Origin: Thauera aminoaromatica S2
GTDB taxonomy: Bacteria; Pseudomonadota; Gammaproteobacteria; Burkholderiales; Rhodocyclaceae
Length of the DNA: 32,098 nucleotides
Assembly (NCBI RefSeq): GCF_000310185.1
Contig: NZ_AMXD01000033.1
Coordinates: forward strand, 1 to 32,098
Reading direction: 5' to 3'
In this document: positions 26,010-32,098 of the stretch, piece after piece
Layout of the letters: every line of letters starts with the position of its first letter
How positions within the stretch are numbered: the first letter of the stretch is position 1
Position numbers and translations under genes: made by a program
Notes under the pieces: model-generated
What the model saw: only the letters and a program-made list of their open reading frames with translations
Told to the model about the DNA's origin: nothing
The model's database searches: none

Positions 26010-27406
26010 GCGCACTCACCGGAAAACACGTCCTCGTCCTCGGGCTCGGCGAATCGGGCCTGGCCATGGCGCGCTGGTGCGCCCTGCGCGGGGCGCGCGT
26101 GCGCGTGGCCGACAGCCGCGCCGTCCCGCCCGGGGTCGACGCGCTGAAGGCGGACGCGCCGCTGGCCGAGATCTTCCTGGGCAGCTTCGGCGACGAGGTG
26201 CTCGACGGGGTCGATCTGGTCGCGCTCAGCCCCGGGCTCGACCCGCGCGTCGGGGTCGCCGCGCAGGCGCGTCGGCGCGGCCTGCCGCTCACCGGCGAGA
26301 TGAGCCTGCTCGCGCAGGCGCTCGACGAGCTCGGCGTGCGCGCGCAGACGCGCATCCTCGCCATCACCGGCACCAACGGCAAGACCACCACGACCGCGCT
26401 CACCGCGGCGCTGGCGCAGTCGGTCGGCATCGACGCGGTCGCCGCCGGCAACATCAGCCCGGCGGCGCTCGACGTGCTGATGGAGCGCCTGGAGATCGGC
26501 GCCGCGCTGCCCGCGTGCTGGGTGCTGGAACTCTCCAGCTTCCAGATCGAGACCATGCGGGGCCTGGACGCCGAGGCGGCAATCGTGCTCAACGTCACCG
26601 ACGACCACCTCGACCGCTACGCCGACCTCGAGGAATATGCCGCCACCAAGGCGGCGATCTTCCAGGGCGAGGGCGTGCAGGTGCTCGCTCGCGAGGACGC
26701 GCGCGTGGCGGCCATGGCGCTGCCCGGCCGGCGCACGATCCGCTTCGGCACCGCGGCGCCGGCGAGCGACACCGACTACGGTCTGGCCGACCTCGACGGC
26801 CGCGCCTGGCTGCTGCGCGGCGGCGAGCGCCTGCTCGCCCTCGACGAGCTGCCGCTCGCCGGCCGCCACAACGCCGCCAACGCGCTCGCCGCGCTCGCGC
26901 TCTGCGAGGGCGGGCTCGGTATTGCGCCGCAGATCCTGATCCCCGGGCTGAAGGCCTTCCGCGGACTGCCGCACCGGGTCGAGCTGGTCGCCGAGCGCGC
27001 CGACGGCGTGCGTTTCTACGACGACTCCAAGGGCACCAACGTCGGCGCGACGGTGGCGGCGCTCGCCGGCATGGACTGCCCGGTGGTGCTGATCGCCGGC
27101 GGCGACGGCAAGGGTCAGGACTTCTCGCCGCTCGCCCCCGTGCTCGCCGGCAAGGCGCGCGCGCTGCTGCTGATCGGTCGCGACGCCGGCCGCATCAAGC
27201 AGGCGGTGGCGGGATGCGGCGTGGCGATCGAGCGCGTGCCCGACCTCGATGCCGCGGTGGCGCGCGCCAATGCCTGGGCGCAGGCGGGTGACGCGGTCCT
27301 GCTCTCGCCCGCCTGCGCCAGCCTCGACATGTTCCGCAACTACGCCCACCGCGCCGAGGTGTTCGTCGCTGCGGTGCGTCGCCTGCCCGGAGTGAAGCCG
27401 CGATGA
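26006..27406 (+). CDS. murD: UDP-N-acetylmuramoyl-L-alanine:D-glutamate ligase
   Basis: MurD adds D-glutamate to UDP-MurNAc-L-Ala. The 466-residue protein (E. coli 438) begins with [16 protein letters not shown] (9-24), the UMP-binding Rossmann part, then SPGLDP, the ATP-binding [13 protein letters not shown] (120-132), [30 protein letters not shown], the catalytic-domain [21 protein letters not shown], and the C-terminal [30 protein letters not shown] and [15 protein letters not shown]. The ATG overlaps the mraY stop (ATGA). The extra length over E. coli comes mainly from loops in the central domain. Confidence 0.97.
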   Translation: MSALTGKHVLVLGLGESGLAMARWCALRGARVRVADSRAVPPGVDALKADAPLAEIFLGSFGDEVLDGVDLVALSPGLDPRVGVAAQARRRGLPLTGEMSLLAQALDELGVRAQTRILAITGTNGKTTTTALTAALAQSVGIDAVAAGNISPAALDVLMERLEIGAALPACWVLELSSFQIETMRGLDAEAAIVLNVTDDHLDRYADLEEYAATKAAIFQGEGVQVLAREDARVAAMALPGRRTIRFGTAAPASDTDYGLADLDGRAWLLRGGERLLALDELPLAGRHNAANALAALALCEGGLGIAPQILIPGLKAFRGLPHRVELVAERADGVRFYDDSKGTNVGATVAALAGMDCPVVLIAGGDGKGQDFSPLAPVLAGKARALLLIGRDAGRIKQAVAGCGVAIERVPDLDAAVARANAWAQAGDAVLLSPACASLDMFRNYAHRAEVFVAAVRRLPGVKPR

Positions 27407-28632
27407 AGTTCGCCAGCACCCTCACCGGCCTGCTCCAGCGCGAAGGTGGCGCGGCCGATCCGGCGCGCGCGGCGAGCGGGCGCCTCGGGCGCCAGGGGGC
27501 GCCGGCGCGCGAACTCGACCTGCTGTTGATCTGGGCCGCGGTCGGCCTGCTGCTGCTCGGTCTGGTCATGGTGTATTCGGCATCGATCGCGATCGCCGAG
27601 GGCAGCCGCTTCACGGCCTACCAGTCGCACTATTTTCTCCTGCGCCATGCAGTCTTCCTTGCTGTCGGCATCGGCCTCGGCCTGATGGCCTTCCAGCTGC
27701 CGATGGCGCGCTGGCAGCAGCTCGCCCCGGCGCTCTTCGTCGCCGGGGTGGTATTGCTCGTGGTGGTGCTCATCCCGGGCATCGGTCGCGAGGTCAATGG
27801 CGCACAGCGCTGGCTCTCGCTCGGGCCGGTGAACCTGCAGCCCTCCGAGCTCATGAAGATCTTCGCGGCGCTCTATGCCGCCGACTACACGGTGCGCAAG
27901 CTCGATGTCATGGGCAGCTTCGTGAAGGGCTTCGTGCCGATGATGGCGGTGATCCTGCTCGTCGGCTTCCTGCTGCTGCGCGAGCCCGACTTCGGCGCCT
28001 TCGTCGTGATCACCACGATCGCCTTCGGCGTGCTCTTCCTCGGCGGCGTGAACGTGCGCGTGTTCGTGCTCCTCGCGGTGGTGGCGGTGATCGGCTTCGT
28101 GATCCTGATCTGGACCTCGCCCTACCGCCGCGATCGCATCTTCGGCTTCATGGACCCCTGGCAGGACGCCTACGGCAAGGGCTACCAGCTCTCCCATTCG
28201 CTGATCGCCTTCGGGCGCGGCGAGTGGTTCGGCGTCGGCCTCGGCGGCAGCGTCGAGAAGCTCTTCTACCTGCCCGAGGCGCACACCGACTTCCTGCTCG
28301 CCGTGATCGCCGAGGAACTCGGCTTCGCCGGCGTGCTGACCGTGGTGGCGCTGTTCGCGCTGGTGGTGCACCGCGCCTTCATCATCGGGCGCGAGGCGAT
28401 CAAGCTCGAGCGCTACTTCGCGGGCCTGGTCGCCCAGGGCATCGGCTTGTGGATCGGCATCCAGTCCTTCATCAACATGGGTGTGAACATGGGGCTGCTG
28501 CCCACCAAGGGCCTGACCCTGCCGCTGATGAGCTTCGGCGGCTCGGGCATCGTCGCCAACTGCGTCGCGCTCGCCATCCTGCTCCGGGTGGACTGGGAGA
28601 ACCGCCAGCTCCTGCGTGGGGGGCGTGCATGA
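27403..28632 (+). CDS. ftsW: Septal peptidoglycan glycosyltransferase FtsW
   Basis: FtsW is the SEDS-family polymerase that works with FtsI at the septum. The 409-residue protein has a hydrophilic N-terminus of about 35 residues and roughly ten membrane helices. Diagnostic blocks are [95 protein letters not shown] (read in part), [11 protein letters not shown] and [28 protein letters not shown] contains the conserved aspartate of SEDS enzymes. Its ATG overlaps the murD stop and its stop overlaps the murG start, both as ATGA. Location between murD and murG, rather than near mrdA, excludes RodA. Confidence 0.97.
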   Translation: MKFASTLTGLLQREGGAADPARAASGRLGRQGAPARELDLLLIWAAVGLLLLGLVMVYSASIAIAEGSRFTAYQSHYFLLRHAVFLAVGIGLGLMAFQLPMARWQQLAPALFVAGVVLLVVVLIPGIGREVNGAQRWLSLGPVNLQPSELMKIFAALYAADYTVRKLDVMGSFVKGFVPMMAVILLVGFLLLREPDFGAFVVITTIAFGVLFLGGVNVRVFVLLAVVAVIGFVILIWTSPYRRDRIFGFMDPWQDAYGKGYQLSHSLIAFGRGEWFGVGLGGSVEKLFYLPEAHTDFLLAVIAEELGFAGVLTVVALFALVVHRAFIIGREAIKLERYFAGLVAQGIGLWIGIQSFINMGVNMGLLPTKGLTLPLMSFGGSGIVANCVALAILLRVDWENRQLLRGGRA

Positions 28633-29699
28633 AGACGCTGATGGTGATGGCCGGCGGCACCGGCGGCCACATCTTCCCGGGCATCGCGGTGGCCGAGGAG
28701 CTGCGTGCCCGGGGTTGGCGCATCGTCTGGATGGGCAACCCCGAGGGCATGGAGGCGCGCATCGTGCCGCCGCGCGGCTACGACACCGCCTGGGTGCGCT
28801 TCGGTGCGCTGCGCGGCAAGGGCCTGCTGCGCAAGCTGCTGCTGCCGGTGACCCTGCTCTCCGGCTTCTGGCAGGCGCTGCGCGAGATCCGCCGCGTCCG
28901 CCCCGACGTGGTGCTGGGCATGGGGGGCTACATCACCTTTCCGGGCGGCATGATGGCCGCGCTGCTCGGGCGTCCGCTCGTGCTGCACGAGCAGAACTCG
29001 GTCGCCGGCCTGGCCAACCGTGTGCTCGCGCGCGTGGCCGACCGCGTGCTGAGCGGCTTCCCCGAGGTGCTGGAACAGGCCGAGTGGATGGGCAACCCGG
29101 TGCGCGCCGAGATCGCCGCGGTACTGCCGCCGGCCGAACGCATGGCCGGACGCTCGGGCCCGCTGCGCGTGCTGGTGGTGGGTGGCAGCCTGGGCGCCGC
29201 GGTGCTCAACGAGACCGTGCCGCAGGCGCTGCTGCGCCTTCCCGCCGAGCAGCGCCCGGTGGTGGTGCATCAGGCTGGCGAACGCCAGATCGAGGCCTTG
29301 CGCGCGGCGTACGCGCGCGCCCAGGTCGACGGCGAGCTGCGCCCCTTCATCGACGACATGGCGGCGGCCTACGCCGACGCCGACCTGGTGATCTGCCGCG
29401 CCGGCGCGCTCACCGTGGCCGAGCTCGCCGCGGCCGGGGTGGCCAGCCTCTTGGTGCCCTTCCCCTACGCGGTGGACGACCACCAGACCGGCAACGCGCG
29501 CTTCCTCGCCGACCGCGGCGGCGCCTATCTGCTGCCGCAATCCGAACTAACGCCCGACCGCCTGGCGGGCATCCTGTCCAGTCTTGACCGCGGCCGCCTG
29601 CTGCACATGGCCGAGAACGCGCGCGCGCTCGCGAAGCCGCTCGCGGCCGTCGCGGTGGCGCACGTGTGCGCCGAGCTGGGCGGTGGAGAACAAGCATGA
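28629..29699 (+). CDS. murG: UDP-GlcNAc:undecaprenyl-pyrophosphoryl-MurNAc-pentapeptide transferase
   Basis: MurG adds GlcNAc to lipid I to give lipid II at the cytoplasmic membrane surface. The 356-residue protein (E. coli 355) has the N-terminal G-loop [16 protein letters not shown] (7-22), the second loop [24 protein letters not shown], the C-domain G-loop [40 protein letters not shown] with the UDP-GlcNAc-binding region, and [17 protein letters not shown] with the donor-binding glutamine. The first conserved loop normally reads GGTGGHxFP, as here. The ATG overlaps the ftsW stop and the stop overlaps the murC start. Confidence 0.98.
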   Translation: MKTLMVMAGGTGGHIFPGIAVAEELRARGWRIVWMGNPEGMEARIVPPRGYDTAWVRFGALRGKGLLRKLLLPVTLLSGFWQALREIRRVRPDVVLGMGGYITFPGGMMAALLGRPLVLHEQNSVAGLANRVLARVADRVLSGFPEVLEQAEWMGNPVRAEIAAVLPPAERMAGRSGPLRVLVVGGSLGAAVLNETVPQALLRLPAEQRPVVVHQAGERQIEALRAAYARAQVDGELRPFIDDMAAAYADADLVICRAGALTVAELAAAGVASLLVPFPYAVDDHQTGNARFLADRGGAYLLPQSELTPDRLAGILSSLDRGRLLHMAENARALAKPLAAVAVAHVCAELGGGEQA

Positions 29700-31111
29700 A
29701 GCACAAGGTCAGGAACATCCACTTTGTCGGCATCGGCGGCGCGGGCATGAGCGGCATCGCCGAGGTCCTCGCCAACCAGGGTTATCGCGTCAGCGGTTCG
29801 GACCTTGGCGACAACGCCGCCACCCGCCGCCTGCACAAGATGGGCGCGCACGTGGTGCGCGGGCATGACGCGGCCAACGTCGCCGACGCCGACGTGGTGG
29901 TGGTGTCGACCGCGGTGAAGGCCGACAACCCGGAGGTGGTCGCGGCGCGCGAGCGCCACATCCCTGTGGTGCCGCGCGCGCAGATGCTCGCTGAGCTGAT
30001 GCGCTTCAAGCACGGTATCGCGATCGCCGGCACCCACGGCAAGACCACCACCACCTCGCTGGTGGCGAGCATCCTCGCCGAGGGCGGCATCGACCCCACC
30101 TTCGTGATCGGCGGGCGCCTCAACGCCGCCGGCGCCAACGCGCGCCTCGGCACGGGCGACTACCTGGTGGCCGAGGCGGACGAGTCCGACGCCTCCTTCC
30201 TGCTGCTCAACCCGGTGATCTCGGTGGTCACGAACATCGACGCCGACCACATGGACACCTACGGCCACGACTTCGGCCGGGTCAAGCAGGCCTTCGTCGA
30301 CTTCCTCCACCGCCTGCCCTTCTACGGCGTGGCGGTGCTGTGCGAGGACGACCCCAACGTGCGCGAGATCATCCCGCAGGTGGCCAAGCAGATCGTGCGC
30401 TACGGCTTCTCGGAGACCGCCAACATCCGCGCCGAGAACGTGCGCGCCGAGGGCGGGCGCATGCGGTTCGACTGCGTGCGGGTCAACGGCACGACCTCGC
30501 GCCTGTCGATCGAGCTCAACCTGCCCGGCCTGCACAACGTGCTCAACGCGCTCGCCGCGATCGCGGTGGCCACCGAGGTGCAGGTGCCGGACGCGGCGAT
30601 CGTCAAGGCGCTCGCCGAGTTCAACGGCGTCGGCCGGCGCTTCCAGCGCTACGGCGAGGTCGCGCTGCACGACCAGGACGGCGATGAGGCCGGCCGCTTC
30701 ACGCTGGTCGACGACTACGGCCACCACCCGGTGGAGATGGCGGCGACCATCGCCGCGGCACGCGGCGCCTTCCCCGGCCGCCGCCTGGTGCTGGCCTTCC
30801 AGCCCCATCGCTACACGCGCACACGCGATTGCTTCGAGGACTTCGTCAAGGTGCTGTCGACCGTGGATGCGCTGCTGCTGGCCGAGGTCTATGCCGCCGG
30901 CGAGACCCCGATCGTCGCCGCCGACGGCCGCTCGCTCGCGCGCGCGATCCGCGTCGCCGGCACGGTCGAGCCCGTCTTCGTCGAGGAGATCGCCGACATG
31001 CCGCGCATGATCCTGTCCGCCGCGCGCGACGGCGACGTCGTCATCACCATGGGAGCGGGCAGCATCGGCGCGGTGCCGGGCAAGCTCGCCAGCATCGAGG
31101 AAGCAGCGTGA
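29696..31111 (+). CDS. murC: UDP-N-acetylmuramate:L-alanine ligase
   Basis: MurC adds L-alanine to UDP-MurNAc, the first peptide-forming step. The 471-residue protein (E. coli 491) has [17 protein letters not shown] (9-25), the UDP-binding loop, SGSDLGDN, the ATP loop [17 protein letters not shown] (111-127), [49 protein letters not shown], the C-terminal [14 protein letters not shown] and FQPHRYTRT, and ITMGAGSIG. The IGGAGMSG start separates it from the Mpl paralogue in this window, which reads ICGTFMGG. The ATG overlaps the murG stop (ATGA); the stop overlaps the GTG of ddlB. Confidence 0.98.
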   Translation: MKHKVRNIHFVGIGGAGMSGIAEVLANQGYRVSGSDLGDNAATRRLHKMGAHVVRGHDAANVADADVVVVSTAVKADNPEVVAARERHIPVVPRAQMLAELMRFKHGIAIAGTHGKTTTTSLVASILAEGGIDPTFVIGGRLNAAGANARLGTGDYLVAEADESDASFLLLNPVISVVTNIDADHMDTYGHDFGRVKQAFVDFLHRLPFYGVAVLCEDDPNVREIIPQVAKQIVRYGFSETANIRAENVRAEGGRMRFDCVRVNGTTSRLSIELNLPGLHNVLNALAAIAVATEVQVPDAAIVKALAEFNGVGRRFQRYGEVALHDQDGDEAGRFTLVDDYGHHPVEMAATIAAARGAFPGRRLVLAFQPHRYTRTRDCFEDFVKVLSTVDALLLAEVYAAGETPIVAADGRSLARAIRVAGTVEPVFVEEIADMPRMILSAARDGDVVITMGAGSIGAVPGKLASIEEAA

Positions 31112-32022
31112 AGGCCCGGTTCGGAAAGGTTGCGGTGCTGTTCGGCGGTTCGTCTGCCGAGCGCGAGGTTTCGCTGATGTCGGGCGCTGCGGTGCTCGCC
31201 GCGCTGCAGGCCGCGGGGGTGGATGCGCACGCCTTCGATCCCGCGGAGCGCGACCTGCACGTCCTCAAGGAAGAGGGCTTCGAGCGCGCCTTCATCGCCC
31301 TCCATGGGCGCGGTGGCGAGGACGGCACGGTGCAGGGCGCGCTCGAGCTGATGGGCATCCCCTATACCGGCAGCGGCGTGATGGCCTCCGCGCTGTCGAT
31401 GGACAAGTGGCGCACCAAGATGGTGTGGCTGTCCGCCGGCCTGCCGACGCCGCGCTACGCGATCCTGGAGCACGACTCCGACTGGGACGCGGTGGTGGCC
31501 GAACTCGGCCTGCCGATCTTCGTCAAGCCGGTGCACGAGGGCTCGAGCATGGGCGCGACCAAGGTGGTCGAGGCGGGCCAGCTGCGCGCCGCGTGGGAGC
31601 TCGCGGCGCGCTACGACCGCCTGGTGATCGCCGAGGAGTTCATCTGCGGCGCCGAGCTCACCGCCCCCTTCCTCGAGGACCGCGCGCTGCCGCTGGTGCG
31701 CATCGTCGCCCCCGGCGGCAACTACGACTACCAGCACAAGTACTTCACCGACGACACGCGCTACGACTGCCCCAGCGGCCTGCCCGCCGCGCAGGAGGCG
31801 GAGCTGCAGGCGATGGTGATGAAGTGCGCGCGCGTGCTCGGCTGCCGCGGCTGGGGCCGCGCCGACCTCATCCTCACCGAGGACGGCCGCCCCTACCTGC
31901 TCGAGATGAACACTTCTCCCGGCATGACCGGCCACTCGCTGGTGCCGATGTCGGCGCGCGTGGCGGGGCTGGACTTCACCGCGCTGTGCCTCGAGATCCT
32001 GCAGGGAGCCCGCCTTGGCTGA
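31108..32022 (+). CDS. ddlB: D-alanine:D-alanine ligase
   Basis: Ddl makes the D-Ala-D-Ala dipeptide used by MurF. The 304-residue protein (E. coli DdlB 306) is an ATP-grasp enzyme with [17 protein letters not shown] (10-26), [26 protein letters not shown] (read in part), the ATP-binding lysine in [36 protein letters not shown] and the metal-binding [13 protein letters not shown]. The GTG start at 31108 overlaps the murC stop (GTGA) and directly precedes the conserved first strand; no ATG is available there. It is the last complete gene of the dcw cluster in the window. Confidence 0.97.
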   Translation: MKARFGKVAVLFGGSSAEREVSLMSGAAVLAALQAAGVDAHAFDPAERDLHVLKEEGFERAFIALHGRGGEDGTVQGALELMGIPYTGSGVMASALSMDKWRTKMVWLSAGLPTPRYAILEHDSDWDAVVAELGLPIFVKPVHEGSSMGATKVVEAGQLRAAWELAARYDRLVIAEEFICGAELTAPFLEDRALPLVRIVAPGGNYDYQHKYFTDDTRYDCPSGLPAAQEAELQAMVMKCARVLGCRGWGRADLILTEDGRPYLLEMNTSPGMTGHSLVPMSARVAGLDFTALCLEILQGARLG

Positions 32023-32098
32023 AGCCGGCATCCGTCCCGCGTCGATCCGCTCCGCCCGCCGTCCGGCGGCGGGCGGAGCGGCGCGCGCGGGTGCGGAG
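32015..32098 (+). CDS. ftsQ: Probable start of ftsQ, cut by window edge
   Basis: A frame opens at TTG 32015, seven bases before the end of ddlB, after a strong AGGGAG (32003-32008) with six-base spacing, and stays open for 28 codons to the window edge. The deduced start [16 protein letters not shown] is Arg/Ala-rich, compatible with the short cytoplasmic tail of FtsQ, which follows ddlB in nearly all dcw clusters. FtsQ is a bitopic divisome protein that partners FtsL and FtsB. No membrane segment or POTRA domain is reached, and a perfect palindrome (32047-32081) lies inside the frame. The true start could be an ATG beyond the window. The call rests on position, ribosome site and coupling pattern. 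Confidence 0.55.
   Translation, partial: MAEAGIRPASIRSARRPAAGGAARAGAE
32047..32081. repeat. Perfect 15-bp inverted repeat at the ddlB/ftsQ junction
   Basis: CCGCTCCGCCCGCCG (32047-32061) and CGGCGGGCGGAGCGG (32067-32081) form an uninterrupted 15-bp GC stem with a 5-base loop, starting 25 bases after the ddlB stop. No T-tract follows. It could be an attenuating or mRNA-processing hairpin, or a uptake/repeat element. Confidence 0.7.

Overview
The window is a GC-rich housekeeping stretch of a betaproteobacterial chromosome. It most resembles the Rhodocyclales (Thauera/Azoarcus type). That placement is an inference from the very high GC, strong G/C third-position bias, the accBC-prmA-DUF3426 and rsmI/yraN/diaA/dolP gene orders, and rnpB lying just upstream of the division/cell-wall (dcw) cluster. 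I see no transposase, integrase, CRISPR array, tRNA or rRNA, and no clearly broken gene.

Layout. 1-1159 (-): 3'-truncated waaA (Kdo transferase). 1303-3196 (+): a nucleotide-sugar epimerase, then apaH. 3213-4852 (-): an olsB/olsA-like acyltransferase pair (ornithine lipids). 4964-6906 (+): a HIT protein, a PfkB-family kinase, and a glycine-zipper lipoprotein overlapping the kinase stop. 6993-10913 (-): operon accB-accC-prmA-DUF3426 zinc-ribbon protein. 10914-11358: a non-coding leader region for accB. 11359-11982 (-): a nucleotidyltransferase-like protein, divergent from mpl (12066-13412, +). 13474-15223 (-): dolP-like lipoprotein, diaA-like SIS protein and yraN, divergent from rsmI (15222-16109, +) with overlapping start codons. 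16184-17729 (+): pyrC and a small lipoprotein. 17769-18242 (+): rnpB (RNase P RNA). 18243-18603: the mraZ control region. 18604-32098 (+): the dcw cluster mraZ-rsmH-ftsL-ftsI-murE-murF-mraY-murD-ftsW-murG-murC-ddlB-(ftsQ), running off the right edge.

How the genes work together. The right half makes lipid II (MurC is present in the cluster, then MurD, MurE, MurF, MraY, MurG; Ddl supplies D-Ala-D-Ala) and uses it at the septum (FtsW/FtsI with FtsL and FtsQ). Mpl recycles cell-wall tripeptide into the same pathway. The left half concerns envelope lipids: WaaA for lipid A-Kdo, OlsBA for ornithine lipids, AccBC for malonyl-CoA, and DolP for outer-membrane integrity. The dcw genes are joined by an almost unbroken chain of start/stop overlaps behind one clear sigma70 promoter with a four-unit MraZ operator.

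I found no convincing undescribed system. The most interesting signals are regulatory or structural: a second, inverted pair of MraZ-type boxes upstream of the canonical operator, a perfect 15-bp palindrome at the ddlB/ftsQ junction, extra hairpins in rnpB, overlapping divergent start codons of yraN and rsmI, and a low-GC repeat patch inside rsmH.
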